This document shows positions 19,301 to 27,931 of a stretch of DNA of 64,000 bases, one piece after another. Source of the stretch: Streptomyces sp. NRRL S-455 (GTDB taxonomy: Bacteria; Actinomycetota; Actinomycetes; Streptomycetales; Streptomycetaceae); assembly GCF_000717875.1 (NCBI RefSeq), contig NZ_JOCT01000009.1, positions 62,001 through 126,000 of the forward strand, given 5' to 3'. Positions within the stretch are counted from its first letter, which is position 1. Each line of letters starts with the position of its first letter. The notes beneath the pieces were generated by a model that did no database searches, was not told the origin of the DNA, and saw nothing but the letters and a program-made list of their open reading frames with translations. The position numbers and the translations under genes are program-made.

Positions 19301-19841
19301 CGCGCTGCAGGGCGACGACGTGCGGAGGCTCGTCGGGCTGTGCGCGCAGGACGCGCACCTCTTCGACAGCTCGTTGCGTGAGAACCTGCTGCTCGCCAGG
19401 AAGGACGCCACGGAGGACCGACTGCGCGCCGCGCTCGGCCGGGCCCGGCTGCTGGACTGGGCCGACAGCCTGCCCGACGGGCTCGACACGCTCGTCGGCG
19501 AGCACGGGGCGCGGCTGTCCGGAGGGCAGCGGCAGCGGCTGGCGCTGGCCCGGGCGCTGCTCGCCGACTTCCCCGTCCTGGTGCTCGACGAGCCCGCCGA
19601 GCACCTGGACCTGCCGACCGCCGACGCACTCACCGCCGACCTGCTGGCCGCGACCGAGGGCCGTACGACACTGCTCATCACGCACCGGCTGGCGGGCCTG
19701 GAGGCGGTGGACGAGGTGATCGTGCTGGAGCAGGGGCGTGTGGTGCAGCGCGGGACGTACGCTCAACTGGTGGCGATGGAAGGTCCGTTGCGGGAGATGG
19801 CGGCGCGGGAGGCGGCGGAGGAACCGGTGGGAGCTCGGTAG
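16314..19841 (+). CDS. cydCD: CydDC fusion, heterodimeric ABC exporter for bd oxidase assembly
   Basis: A single 1175-residue polypeptide joining CydD and CydC, which are separate in most bacteria but fused in streptomycetes. Order: CydD membrane domain (about 10-310), ATPase with Walker A GPSGAGKST (about 368-376) and LSAGQRQRLALARAFL; a 45-residue linker; CydC membrane domain (about 605-880), ATPase with GPSGSGKTT (about 963-971) and LSGGQRQRLALARALL. The transporter exports reductant (cysteine/glutathione-like thiols) needed for heme insertion into cytochrome bd. The GTG start at 16314 overlaps a perfect parS, so the N-terminus MFHVKP is dictated by the ParB site. Confidence 0.95.
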   Translation: MFHVKPIDPRLLRYARATRGFLVAVVALGAVGAGLVVAQAMLIADVVVGAFQHRMPVAGLGTPLLLLAAVAVGRALVGWLTELAAHRASAAVKSELRGRLLERSASLGPGWLSGQHTGSLVALATRGVDALDDYFSRYLPQLGLAVVVPVAVLARIVTEDWVSAAIIVGTLPLIPVFMVLIGWATQSRMDRQWRLLSRLSGHFLDVVAGLPTLKVFGRAKAQAESIRRITGEYRRATMRTLRIAFISSFALELLATISVALVAVTIGMRLVHGEMDLYTGLVILILAPEAYLPLRQVGAQYHAAAEGLAAAEEIFGVLETPVPASGTVAVPEGALAVEGVTVRYPGRSADAVADVSFTVEPGETVALVGPSGAGKSTLLHVLLGFVRPAEGRVRVGGVDLDDADLEQWRSRVAWVPQRPHLYAGTIAENVRLAHPGATDDAVRRALRDAGALEFVDALPEGPDTVLGENGAGLSAGQRQRLALARAFLADRPVLLLDEPTAALDGATEAEVVAAVRRLAAGRTVLLVVHRPALLGVADRVVRLAEPETAALAAASVETQVSGTPSVGAPGSGTRSVEAELPGQTGPEAVAASASGGVLARVRAMSGARRGRLGLALLLGSLALGSAVGLMATSGWLISRASQQPPVLYLMMAVTATRAFGIGRAVFRYAERLVSHDAVLRMLADTRVAVFRRLERLAPAGLRRTRRGDLLSRLVADVDALQDYWLRWLLPAGAAVLVSAASVGFTAWLLPEAGAVLAAGLLAAGAGVPMVTGAVARRAEHRLAPARGVLATRVADLLTGTAELTVAGALPARTAQAREADGVLTRIASRTATATALGDGLTALISGLTVTAAALVGAQAVAAGRLDGVAMAVVVLTPLAAFEAVLGLPLAVQYRQRVRRSAERVYEVLDAPEPVREPERPRQAPASPFPVVLKGVAARYAGQDRDALAGLDLTLEEGRRVAVVGPSGSGKTTLAQVLLRFLDADRGSYTLAGVDTYALQGDDVRRLVGLCAQDAHLFDSSLRENLLLARKDATEDRLRAALGRARLLDWADSLPDGLDTLVGEHGARLSGGQRQRLALARALLADFPVLVLDEPAEHLDLPTADALTADLLAATEGRTTLLITHRLAGLEAVDEVIVLEQGRVVQRGTYAQLVAMEGPLREMAAREAAEEPVGAR
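16316..16329. promoter_or_regulatory. parS, perfect ParB-binding site
   Basis: GTTTCACGTGAAAC is an exact match to the Streptomyces parS consensus. It lies within codons 1-6 of cydCD, starting two bases into the GTG start codon. Confidence 0.9.
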
Positions 19842-19956
19842 CGGCCCGAAGTCCCCGGGCCGGGTGGTGCCGCGCTGATCCATTCGGAGCAGCCTGTCCC
19901 CCAGCCGTACGACCTGAACAGGACCGGGCCGCCGTGGCCGGGCGACGATCACTGAC

Positions 19957-21015
19957 ATGCGCTCATATCGCCGCCATCGGCTGCTCGTTCCGGTCCTGCT
20001 GTGCGCACTGGCGGTTCTCGCGGCCCGGCCCACCGCGGCGGACAGGCGGCCCGGCAGCGGCACCGCCGGGGACTCGGGCCTCAGCTCCGAGGTGGTGCGG
20101 CTGTACGAGGAGGCAGCCGTCGCGACCCAGCAGTACGAGGCGGGGCGCAGGGAGGCCGAGGAGCAACGGGCCCGGGCCCGGCGAGCTGAGGAACTGGTGG
20201 ATCGCCAGCGGCGGCACATCGCCGCCCTGCACGAGGACCTGGGCCGGATCGCCCGTGCCCAGTACCGCGGCAGCGGCGGCCTGCCGGTGGCGGCGCAGAT
20301 GATCCTCGCCGACAGCCCCGACGACCTGATGCGGGGCCACCACGCCTTCTCCCAGGCTGACCTCGCCGTGAACAACGCGATCGCCGAGAGCCGCCGCGCC
20401 GAGGAACGGCTCGCCGCCGACGAGGCCGAGGCCGCGGCCCAGTGGCAGGCGCTGGAGCAGCGGAACACGCGGCTCGCCACGCTGAAGGCGAGCATCGAGC
20501 GGAAACTCGAAACGGCACGCTCGCGGCTTCAGGGGCAGGCGGACGCCTCGGCGGCCGCCGGGGCGTGCCGGGGCGCCGTCCGGCTCGACCAGCCGGAGAC
20601 GGAGTTCACGAACGCCTGGGTCGCGCCGGTGGAGACGTACGAGCTGTCCGCGTCGTACGGCAGGGGCGGTTCGCGCTGGGCGAGCCGGCACACGGGGCAG
20701 GACTTCGCGGTGCCGATCGGCACGCCGGTGCGGGCCGTGGGGACGGGCCGGGTGGTGAGGGTGTCCTGCGGCGGTGCCTTCGGCATCGAGATCGTGCTCA
20801 AGCACGCGGGCGGCCACTACACGCAGTACGCCCATCTGGCGTCCGTCGCGGTCGACCAGGGGGAGCACGTCACCCCCGGCCAGTGGATCGGCCAGTCGGG
20901 CAACACCGGCAACTCCACCGGCCCTCACCTGCACTTCGAGGCCCGGATCACGCCGGAGACGGGCTCGGCGGTGGACCCGGTGGCGTGGCTGGAGGAACGA
21001 GGGGTGTCGCTCTGA
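19957..21015 (+). CDS. Secreted M23 (LytM) peptidoglycan endopeptidase
   Basis: A 352-residue exported protein. Residues 1-28 are a signal peptide (RRHRLLVPVLLCALAVLAA). About 45-190 form a long coiled coil rich in Glu/Arg/Ala, as in EnvC/NlpD-type proteins. The C-terminal 140 residues are a LytM domain with the metal ligands in SRHTGQDFAVPIG and GNSTGPHLHFEARI, so it should be an active zinc peptidase cutting cell-wall cross-links. Such proteins act in septum splitting or hyphal growth. The start is the first ATG, directly before the signal peptide. No close operon partner; the next gene is convergent. Confidence 0.9.
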   Translation: MRSYRRHRLLVPVLLCALAVLAARPTAADRRPGSGTAGDSGLSSEVVRLYEEAAVATQQYEAGRREAEEQRARARRAEELVDRQRRHIAALHEDLGRIARAQYRGSGGLPVAAQMILADSPDDLMRGHHAFSQADLAVNNAIAESRRAEERLAADEAEAAAQWQALEQRNTRLATLKASIERKLETARSRLQGQADASAAAGACRGAVRLDQPETEFTNAWVAPVETYELSASYGRGGSRWASRHTGQDFAVPIGTPVRAVGTGRVVRVSCGGAFGIEIVLKHAGGHYTQYAHLASVAVDQGEHVTPGQWIGQSGNTGNSTGPHLHFEARITPETGSAVDPVAWLEERGVSL

Positions 21016-21028
21016 GGCGGCGCGGGGG

Positions 21029-21916
21029 CTACGGCAGCTCGCCCAGCAGGTGCTCGATCACGACGGCCACGCCGTCCTCGTTGTTCGCGACCGTCCGTCC
21101 CGAGGCCGCGGCGATCACGTCCGGGTGGGCGTTGCCCATCGCGTACGACCGGCCCGCCCAGGTCAGCATCTCGACGTCGTTCGGCATGTCCCCGAAGGCG
21201 ACGACCTCCTCGTGCGAGATGCCGCGCTCGGCACAGCACAGGGCGAGCGTGCTCGCCTTGGACACGCCTGGGCCGCTGATCTCCAGCAGGGCGCTGGGGC
21301 TGGAGCGGGTCACGCCGGCGCGGTCGCCGATGGCGAGCCGGGCCAGGGTCAGGAAGGCGTCGGGGTCCAGTTCGGGGTGGTAGGCCAGGATCTTCAGTAC
21401 CGGCTCGGCGGCCGCCCGGTGGTCCGGCGACAGCAGTTCCTCGGCCGGAGCGAGGCTGTCGGGGATCTCCATGTGCAGCTTCGGATACGCCGGCTCCTGA
21501 TAGAAGCCGTATGTCTGCTCCACCGCGTACACCGTGCCCGGCGCCGCCTCGCGCAGCAGTCGTACGGCGTCCAGCGCGTTCTCCCGCGCCAGCTCGCGCA
21601 CCTTCACGAACTGGTGGGCGCCGGGGCCGCCGTGCAGGTCGACCACGGCGGCCCCGTTGCCGCAGATCGCCAGGCCGTGGCCGTGGACATGGTCGCTGAC
21701 GACGTCCATCCAGCGGGCCGGGCGGCCGGTGACGAAGAAGACCTCGACGCCCGCCTCCTCGGCTGCGGCCAGCGCGGCGACCGTGCGTGGGGACACCGAC
21801 TTGTCGTCCCGCAGCAGGGTGCCGTCGAGGTCGGTGGCGATCAGCCGTGGCGGGACGGTCTCGGCCGCGGTCTCGGGTTCTCGGGTCGCTGAGGTCACCG
21901 GGCCATTGTCCCGCAT
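21029..21916 (-). CDS. HAD-superfamily hydrolase, Cof type
   Basis: A 295-residue phosphatase of the Cof/IIB subfamily. Motif I is [19 protein letters not shown] (nucleophile Asp), motif II FFVTGRPARW, motif III Lys in SGPGVSKASTL, and motif [17 protein letters not shown] type C2 cap lies between motifs II and III. These enzymes dephosphorylate sugar phosphates, FMN or PLP; specificity cannot be read from sequence. The start could be ATG 21916 or GTG 21898; neither has a strong ribosome binding site. A paralogue of the same architecture lies at 27932-28747 before serS. Confidence 0.87.
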   Translation of the reverse strand: MRDNGPVTSATREPETAAETVPPRLIATDLDGTLLRDDKSVSPRTVAALAAAEEAGVEVFFVTGRPARWMDVVSDHVHGHGLAICGNGAAVVDLHGGPGAHQFVKVRELARENALDAVRLLREAAPGTVYAVEQTYGFYQEPAYPKLHMEIPDSLAPAEELLSPDHRAAAEPVLKILAYHPELDPDAFLTLARLAIGDRAGVTRSSPSALLEISGPGVSKASTLALCCAERGISHEEVVAFGDMPNDVEMLTWAGRSYAMGNAHPDVIAAASGRTVANNEDGVAVVIEHLLGELP

Positions 21917-22063
21917 ATGCCTGCACGGGCGTGCGGGAGTCCGCACAGGTGAGTGGATACCGCCCTCACCAGGGTGTACCGAGGGAGTGGTGAGGGCTTA
22001 CCGAGGGAGTCGTGCGCAGAGGCCGCTTCAAAGGCCGCCCCTTCAAGAGCGGCCCACGACGCC

Positions 22064-22966
22064 TCAGCCCAGCTGTCCCGGCGCCTCCATGGCGATCCGC
22101 TCGAAGACCTTCTCGTCCGCCGCGAAGTTCGATTCGGGGATGGGCCAGTGGATCACGAGCTCCGTGAAGCCCAGTTCCAGGTGCCGGCCGGCGAAGTCCA
22201 CGAAGGCGTCCAGGGACTGGAGCGGGCCGTTGCGGTCCGGAGTGAATCCGGTGAGCAGCACCTTGTCGAGGCCGGTCATGTCCCGGCCGATCTCGGCGCA
22301 GGTGTCGGCGAGCTTCTCCGCCTGTCCGCGAATGGCCTGAACCGACTGTTCAGGGGTGCCGTGCTCGAACAGCTTGGGGTCGCCGGTGGTCACCCACGCC
22401 TGCCCGTACCGGGCGGCCAGTCGCAGTCCGCGCGGCCCGGTCGCGGCCACCGCGAAGGGCAGCCTGGGGCGCTGCACACAGCCAGGGATGTTCCGCGCCT
22501 CGTGGGCCGAGTAGAAGTCGCCGTCGTACGACACGGTGTCCTCGCTGAGCAGCCGGTCGAGCAGCGGGACGAACTCGGCGAAGCGGTCGGCGCGCTCGCG
22601 CGGGGTCCACGGCTCCTGGCCGAGAGCGGTGGCGTCGAAGCCGGTGCCGCCCGCGCCGATGCCCAGGGTGACCCGCCCCCCGGAGATGTCGTCGAGGGAG
22701 ATCAGCTCCTTGGCGAGGGTCACCGGGTGCCGGAAGTTCGGCGAGGTCACCAGCGTGCCCAGCCGCAGCCGGTCGGTGACGGTCGCGGCGGCGGTGAGTG
22801 TCGGTACGGCGCCGAACCACGGGCCGTCCCGGAAGGTGCGCCAGGAGAGATGGTCGTACGTGTACGCGGTGTGGAAACCGAGCTCCTCGGCACGCGTCCA
22901 GGCCGCGCGGCCGCCTTCGTGCCAGCGGCGGTAGGGGAGGATCACGGTGCTCAGGCGCAGACTCAT
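22064..22966 (-). CDS. LLM-class F420-dependent oxidoreductase
   Basis: A 300-residue luciferase-like TIM-barrel protein. Features: [20 protein letters not shown] at the N-terminus, [20 protein letters not shown], the conserved [13 protein letters not shown] loop, and [20 protein letters not shown] near the end. Members use coenzyme F420 (or FMN) for hydride transfer to diverse substrates; the physiological substrate here is unknown. The ATG at 22966 is the only good start. A perfect parS lies 37 bp upstream of the gene. Confidence 0.85.
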   Translation of the reverse strand: MSLRLSTVILPYRRWHEGGRAAWTRAEELGFHTAYTYDHLSWRTFRDGPWFGAVPTLTAAATVTDRLRLGTLVTSPNFRHPVTLAKELISLDDISGGRVTLGIGAGGTGFDATALGQEPWTPRERADRFAEFVPLLDRLLSEDTVSYDGDFYSAHEARNIPGCVQRPRLPFAVAATGPRGLRLAARYGQAWVTTGDPKLFEHGTPEQSVQAIRGQAEKLADTCAEIGRDMTGLDKVLLTGFTPDRNGPLQSLDAFVDFAGRHLELGFTELVIHWPIPESNFAADEKVFERIAMEAPGQLG

Positions 22967-23002
22967 GGCGTCGAGCCTAAAGGAGCCCCTCAGGGTGCCC
23001 GT

Positions 23003-23016
23003 GTTTCACGTGAAAC
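23003..23016. promoter_or_regulatory. parS, perfect ParB-binding site
   Basis: GTTTCACGTGAAAC matches parS exactly. It sits upstream of the LLM oxidoreductase gene, in the same 655-bp non-coding gap as a group of DnaA boxes. Confidence 0.9.
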
Positions 23017-23170
23017 GGTCACCGGAAGCAGCCGACCGCGCACAGCAGGTCAGCGCGGCCTCGACGCTGTGACACTGGTCGGCACGGATCCAAGAGCTCT
23101 CGACAGCGATGCATCCCACCACGGTGCGGCAGAGACGTGAATCACGCGATCGAGTCTTGTGCCGGAGGTT

Positions 23171-23224
23171 TGATCCACAGCGAAGTGCGGTTATCCACAG
23201 GGGAATTGGCGATCCTGTGGACAA
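23171..23224. promoter_or_regulatory. DnaA-box group (two perfect, one single-mismatch)
   Basis: The boxes are TGATCCACA (23171-23179, one mismatch), TTATCCACA (23191-23199) and TGTGGACAA (23216-23224, the complement of TTGTCCACA). TTGTCCACA/TTATCCACA is the Streptomyces DnaA-box consensus. All three lie within 54 bp. There is no dnaA or dnaN nearby, so this is not oriC but could titrate or re-activate DnaA. Confidence 0.7.
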
Positions 23225-23621
23225 CTGGCCTTCCTCGCGGGCGTCTTGGGCACCCTCCAGCATCACCGCAACCACCGCCTCGTCGCGCACCACCGCCCGC
23301 AGGATCGCCGCACCGCCGCACCGCCGCACCGCCGCGCAGCGGCCGCAGCGCCGTCGACCGGCCGTGACCGCGGACGAAACTCGGCCACGCGCAGTTCGAC
23401 TTCACCGGTCCGCCCCCGGCGCTCCCGGGCGCCCGTGAGCAACGTCATCCGGCGAATCCGGCAGTTGTTGGAGATGTCGTCGACAGGGCGTCCCCTCGCC
23501 GCCCCCGACCCTGATAATCCTCAAGCACCGGGGCCCCTAAGGGCCCGTAATACCTCAGGCTGACCCGAAGACAGCCCTGCGGAGTGACGACCGCCACGTG
23601 CACGGCCCCTACCGTCGAAGG
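23225..23621. other. Non-coding gap before the ABC exporter genes
   Basis: I see no convincing gene here. A short imperfect CCGCACCG repeat occupies about 23308-23335. The last 100 bp, which are less GC-extreme, should hold the promoter of the downstream ABC operon, but I cannot name its hexamers. Confidence 0.4.
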
Positions 23622-24596
23622 GTGACTGTGATCGCGACCGAAAGCCTGAGCAAGCGGTTCCCCAGGGTGACCGCGCTTGACCGGCTCTCCGTGGACGTCG
23701 GGCCCGGTGTGACCGGACTCGTCGGAGCCAACGGAGCCGGCAAGTCCACACTGATCAAGATCCTGCTGGGTCTGTCCCCCGCCACCGAGGGCCGCGCCGA
23801 AGTGCTCGGTCTCGACGTCGCCACCAAGGGCGCCGCCATCCGCGAGCGGGTCGGCTACATGCCCGAGCACGACTGCCTGCCGCCGGACGTCTCGGCCACC
23901 GAGTTCGTCGTCCACATGGCGCGCATGTCCGGTCTGCCGCCCACCGCCGCCCGTGAGCGTACCGCCGACACCCTGCGCCACGTCGGCCTGTACGAGGAGC
24001 GCTACCGCCCCATCGGCGGCTACTCCACCGGCATGAAGCAGCGCGTGAAACTCGCGCAGGCCCTCGTCCACGACCCGCAGCTGGTCTTCCTCGACGAGCC
24101 GACCAACGGACTCGACCCCGTCGGCCGCGACGAGATGCTCGGCCTGATCCGCCGCATCCACACCGACTTCGGCATCTCGGTCCTGGTCACCTCCCACCTG
24201 CTGGGCGAACTCGAGCGCACCTGCGACCACGTCGTCGTCATCGACGGCGGCAAGCTCCTGCGCTCCAGCTCCACCACCGACTTCACCCAGACCACCACCA
24301 CCCTCGCCATCGAGGTCACCGACACCGACGAGCACCCGGACGGCACCCGCGCGGTGCGCGACGCGCTGCACGCACGCGGGGTGAGCGCCGAGGACGGCAG
24401 CGGACTGCCCGGCGCCGGCCACATCCTGCTGCTCACCGCACAGGGCGAGGAGACCTACGACCTGATCCGGGACGTGATCGCCGACCTCGGACTCGGCCTG
24501 GTGCGCATGGAGCAGCGCCGGCACCACATCTCCGAGGTCTTCACGGCAGGCGACGAGCACGAGCAGCGGAAGGAGACGGTCGGCCATGGCGGTTGA
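23622..24596 (+). CDS. ABC exporter ATPase, first pair
   Basis: A 324-residue ABC ATPase of the multidrug/antibiotic (CcmA/NatA-like) type: Walker A VGANGAGKSTLIK, Q-loop YMPEHDCLPPDV, signature YSTGMKQRVKLAQAL, Walker B LVFLDEPTNGLDP. About 90 residues follow the ATPase core. The start is GTG 22-30 bases after a GAAGGG motif; 23622 and 23628 are both possible. It overlaps the next gene by 11 bp, and four genes follow as ATPase-permease-ATPase-permease, probably one operon building two related or one heteromeric exporter. Confidence 0.88.
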   Translation: MTVIATESLSKRFPRVTALDRLSVDVGPGVTGLVGANGAGKSTLIKILLGLSPATEGRAEVLGLDVATKGAAIRERVGYMPEHDCLPPDVSATEFVVHMARMSGLPPTAARERTADTLRHVGLYEERYRPIGGYSTGMKQRVKLAQALVHDPQLVFLDEPTNGLDPVGRDEMLGLIRRIHTDFGISVLVTSHLLGELERTCDHVVVIDGGKLLRSSSTTDFTQTTTTLAIEVTDTDEHPDGTRAVRDALHARGVSAEDGSGLPGAGHILLLTAQGEETYDLIRDVIADLGLGLVRMEQRRHHISEVFTAGDEHEQRKETVGHGG

Positions 24597-25503
24597 GCAC
24601 TCCACAGGGACACCCACCCCGGCCCAGGGCGACCAGACCCGCATCCACAACATCGGCTACCGCGGCTACGACGGCCCCCGCCTGGGCCGCGCCTACGCCC
24701 GCCGGTCCCTGTACTCGCAGTCCCTGCGCGGCTCCTACGGACTCGGCCGCTCGGTCAAGTCCAAGGTGCTGCCGATGCTGCTGTTCGTGGTGATGTGCGT
24801 GCCCGCGGCCATCATGGTCGCCGTCGCGGTCGCCACCAAGGCCAACGCCCTGCCCCTGGACTACACGCGCTACGCGATCGTCATGCAGGCGGTCATCAGC
24901 CTGTACGTCGCCTCGCAGGCACCCCAGTCCGTCTCGCGCGACCTGCGCTTCAAGACCGTACCGCTGTACTTCTCGCGGCCCATCGAGACCGCCGACTACG
25001 TCCGGGCCAAGTTCGCGGCCCTGGCCTCGGCGCTGTTCATCCTCACCGCCGCCCCCCTGCTCGTGCTCTACGTGGGCGCGCTGCTGGCCAAGCTCGACTT
25101 CACCGACCAGACCAAGGGATTCGCACAGGGACTCGTCTCCGTGGCACTGCTCTCACTGCTGTTCGCCGGCATCGGCCTGGTCATCGCGTCCTTCACCCCG
25201 CGCCGCGGCTTCGGCATCGCGGCCGTGATCGCCGTGCTGACCATCACCTACGGCGCCGTCTCCACCCTCCAGGCCATCGCCGACGCGCAGGGCAGCAGCG
25301 ACGCCGTGCCGTGGATCGGGCTGTTCTCGCCGATCACCATCGTGGACGGTGTGCAGTCCGCGTTCCTGGGCGCGACCTCCGCCTTCCCCGGCGGGGTGGG
25401 CCCGAGCAGCGCCGAGGGCGTCGTCTTCGTCCTCCTCGCACTGGGCCTGATCGCCGCCAGCTACGGCCTCCTGATGCGCCGCTACAAGAAGGTGGGACTG
25501 TGA
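24586..25503 (+). CDS. ABC-2 type permease, first pair
   Basis: A 305-residue membrane protein of the ABC-2 export type with about six helices. The 60-residue cytoplasmic N-terminus contains the phrase NIGYRGYDGPRLGRAYARRS, seen in this permease family, and QAPQSVSRDLRFKTVPLYFSRPI is the typical ABC-2 motif between helices. It starts inside the end of the upstream ATPase gene, and its TGA overlaps the GTG of the next ATPase gene, implying translational coupling. The exported substrate is unknown. Confidence 0.86.
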   Translation: MAVEHSTGTPTPAQGDQTRIHNIGYRGYDGPRLGRAYARRSLYSQSLRGSYGLGRSVKSKVLPMLLFVVMCVPAAIMVAVAVATKANALPLDYTRYAIVMQAVISLYVASQAPQSVSRDLRFKTVPLYFSRPIETADYVRAKFAALASALFILTAAPLLVLYVGALLAKLDFTDQTKGFAQGLVSVALLSLLFAGIGLVIASFTPRRGFGIAAVIAVLTITYGAVSTLQAIADAQGSSDAVPWIGLFSPITIVDGVQSAFLGATSAFPGGVGPSSAEGVVFVLLALGLIAASYGLLMRRYKKVGL

Positions 25504-26411
25504 CCACGCTCTCCATCGACCACGTCTCCCGCTGGTTCGGCAACGTGGTCGCCGTCAACGACATCACCATGACCATCGGCCCCGGCGTCACCGGCCTGCT
25601 CGGTCCCAACGGCGCCGGAAAGTCCACCCTCATCAACATGATGGGCGGCTTCCTGGCCCCCTCCACCGGCACGATCACCCTCGACGGCCGGCCGGTGTGG
25701 CGCAACGAGCAGATCTACAAGCACATCGGCGTCGTCCCCGAGCGTGAGGCGATGTACGACTTCCTCACCGGCAAGGAGTTCGTCCTCGCCAACGCCGAGC
25801 TGCACGGCCTCGGCGCCAAGGCGGCCCAGAAGGCGCTCGCCACGGTCGAGATGGAGTACGCGCAGGACCGCAAGATCCAGACGTACTCCAAGGGCATGCG
25901 CCAGCGCGTGAAGATGGCGAGCGCCCTCGTCCACGACCCCTCGCTGCTGCTGCTCGACGAGCCCTTCAACGGCATGGACCCGCGCCAGCGCATGCAGCTG
26001 ATGGACCTGCTGCGGCGCATGGGCGACGAGGGCCGCACGGTGCTGTTCTCGTCCCACATCCTCGAAGAGGTCGAGCAACTCGCCTGGCACATCGAGGTCG
26101 TCGTCGCGGGACGGCACGCCGCCAGCGGCGACTTCCGCAAGATCCGCCGCCTGATGACCGACCGGCCGCACCGCTACCTGGTGCGCTCCAGCGACGACCG
26201 CGCCCTCGCGGCCGCACTGATCGCCGACCCGTCGACATCCGGCATCGAAGTCGACCTCGCCGAGGGCGCGCTGCGCGTCCAGGCCGTCGACTTCGGCCGC
26301 TTCACGGCCCTGCTGCCGCGCGTGGCCAGGGACCACGGCATCCGCCTGCTCACGGTCTCGCCGTCCGACGAGTCCCTCGAGTCCGTCTTCTCGTACCTGG
26401 TCGCGGCGTAG
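25500..26411 (+). CDS. ABC exporter ATPase, second pair
   Basis: A 303-residue ATPase paralogous to the one at 23622: Walker A LLGPNGAGKSTLINMM, signature YSKGMRQRVKMASAL, Walker B LLLLDEPFNGMDP, and H-loop LFSSHILEEVE. The frame continues far upstream, but the real start is the GTG at 25500, four bases overlapping the stop of the preceding permease. Proteins starting VTTLSIDHVSRWFG fit the family. The C-terminal 80 residues resemble the accessory domain of exporter ATPases. Confidence 0.88.
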   Translation: MTTLSIDHVSRWFGNVVAVNDITMTIGPGVTGLLGPNGAGKSTLINMMGGFLAPSTGTITLDGRPVWRNEQIYKHIGVVPEREAMYDFLTGKEFVLANAELHGLGAKAAQKALATVEMEYAQDRKIQTYSKGMRQRVKMASALVHDPSLLLLDEPFNGMDPRQRMQLMDLLRRMGDEGRTVLFSSHILEEVEQLAWHIEVVVAGRHAASGDFRKIRRLMTDRPHRYLVRSSDDRALAAALIADPSTSGIEVDLAEGALRVQAVDFGRFTALLPRVARDHGIRLLTVSPSDESLESVFSYLVAA

Positions 26412-26420
26412 GAGGCCCTG

Positions 26421-27140
26421 ATGTACGACCCCACAGTCGCCCGGCTCACCTACCGGGCCCTGCTCGGCCGCCGCCGGGCCCTCATCCTCGGAGCCCTGCC
26501 GCTCCTGCTCATCGTGATCGCCGTGGCGGTGCGGGGCCTCGCCGGGGCGGACGACCAGACGGCGTCGGACCTGCTGGGCGGCCTCGCCCTCGCCACCATG
26601 GTGCCGATCATCGGCGTCATCGCCGGCACCGGCGCCATCGGCCCGGAGATCGACGACGGCTCGGTGGTGTACCTGCTGTCCAAGCCGATCAAACGGCCGA
26701 CGATCATCTTCACCAAACTGATCGTGGCCATCGCGGTGACCATGGTGTTCTCCGCGGTGCCCACGCTCATCGCCGGGTTCATCCTGAACGGCAACGGACA
26801 GCAGATAGCCGTCGCCTACACGGTGGCCGCGCTGGTCGCCTCCATCGCCTACGCGGCACTGTTCCTGCTGCTCGGCACGGTCTCCCGGCACGCGGTGGTG
26901 TTCGGGCTCGTCTACGCCCTGGTCTGGGAGGCCCTGTTCGGCTCCCTGGTGCCGGGTGCCCGCACCCTGAGCGTCCAGCAGTGGTCGCTGGCCGTGGCCC
27001 AGAAGGTGTCCGGCGGGGACCTGGTGACCTCCGACGTGGGGCTGACCACGGCGACGGTGCTGCTGGTCGCCGTCACCGTGCTGGCCACCTGGTACGCCGG
27101 CCAGAAGCTGCGCTCGCTGACGCTGGCCGGCGAGGAGTGA
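26421..27140 (+). CDS. ABC-2 type permease, second pair
   Basis: A 239-residue permease with six hydrophobic helices. DDGSVVYLLSKPIKRPTIIF is the ABC-2 cytoplasmic motif equivalent to the one in the first permease. The ATG at 26421 follows TAGGAGGCCCTG, where the ribosome binding site overlaps the stop of the upstream ATPase. It is last of the four-gene exporter operon. Confidence 0.85.
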   Translation: MYDPTVARLTYRALLGRRRALILGALPLLLIVIAVAVRGLAGADDQTASDLLGGLALATMVPIIGVIAGTGAIGPEIDDGSVVYLLSKPIKRPTIIFTKLIVAIAVTMVFSAVPTLIAGFILNGNGQQIAVAYTVAALVASIAYAALFLLLGTVSRHAVVFGLVYALVWEALFGSLVPGARTLSVQQWSLAVAQKVSGGDLVTSDVGLTTATVLLVAVTVLATWYAGQKLRSLTLAGEE

Positions 27141-27241
27141 CGTGCCCCGGCCTTGACGGCGGCTTCACCTCTGTCCGGGCACACTGGGCAAACCGCATGT
27201 AAGGGAATCGCACGGGAGTTGGACGGCTGGGAGGTACGGGG

Positions 27242-27490
27242 ATGGCGGGCGAGAGGGCTCAGCACGACGGGCGGTCCGAAAGCGGGTCCGGCGACGACGC
27301 CTGGGACGACCTCGTCCTGGACGAGGACTTCATACGCTCCGCCGGCACCTCCGAGCCGTCCGCCCGCGCCCGGATGCTCGCCGCCCGCTGGCGCCGGGAG
27401 GAGCCGGAGCCGCAGCCCTGGCGCTCCGACGAGCCGCCGGCGGGCTGGTTCTTCAGCAAGGCCCGCCGACGCAGGTGGCGCAGGCGATAG
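27242..27490 (+). CDS. Small charged hypothetical protein
   Basis: An 82-residue soluble protein: acidic N-terminal half (DDAWDDLVLDEDFIRSAG), then Arg/Glu-rich (ARWRREEPEPQPW), ending in a strongly basic tail (KARRRRWRRR). No known domain. The strong GGGAGGTACGGGG ribosome binding site and codon pattern suggest a real gene. Similar short proteins occur after this ABC cluster in streptomycetes as far as I know. The function is unknown; the basic tail could contact nucleic acid or membrane. Confidence 0.65.
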   Translation: MAGERAQHDGRSESGSGDDAWDDLVLDEDFIRSAGTSEPSARARMLAARWRREEPEPQPWRSDEPPAGWFFSKARRRRWRRR

Positions 27491-27612
27491 CCGACCCGGT
27501 CCGGTCGCCGGTTTATTCAGTGGCGTCCCATTCGCCCACCCGGCAGAGTAGTGGTGTTCACCCCGCCGGGCACGACACGTCCGGTGCCACGTTCCGGGAG
27601 AGGAGCGGGACG

Positions 27613-27675
27613 ATGTCCATGCACGGCAGTACGTCCAGCTCCCTTCAGGGCAGCCCGCGGCGGGTTCCGGAGTAG
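27613..27675 (+). CDS. Possible 20-residue peptide ORF
   Basis: ATG at 27613 preceded by GGGAGAGGAGCGGGACG gives MSMHGSTSSSLQGSPRRVPE and a stop. The ribosome binding site is good and the region is otherwise empty, but a 20-codon ORF proves little in GC-rich DNA. It lies 95 bp before the tRNA-like gene. Confidence 0.25.
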   Translation: MSMHGSTSSSLQGSPRRVPE

Positions 27676-27769
27676 TCGCTACCTCTCCGTTGAGCCCGCC
27701 CCGCACGGGGAGCTGCCCGGGGCGGCCGCTTCGAGCACGCGAATCGCACATCGCGTGGGCCGCCCACCC

Positions 27770-27874
<105 letters not shown>

Positions 27875-27931
27875 CCGAGTACCGCTGAGTACCACCGCGT
27901 ACCACCGCACACCGAGCGGAAAACCCGACGT

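Noticed and set aside
23006..23329. Open frames through the parS/DnaA-box gap
   Set aside because: No similarity, no ribosome binding sites, and they run through the binding sites and repeats.
23308..23340. A CRISPR-like or direct repeat array
   Set aside because: Only a short CCGCACCG microsatellite; no spacers, no cas genes.
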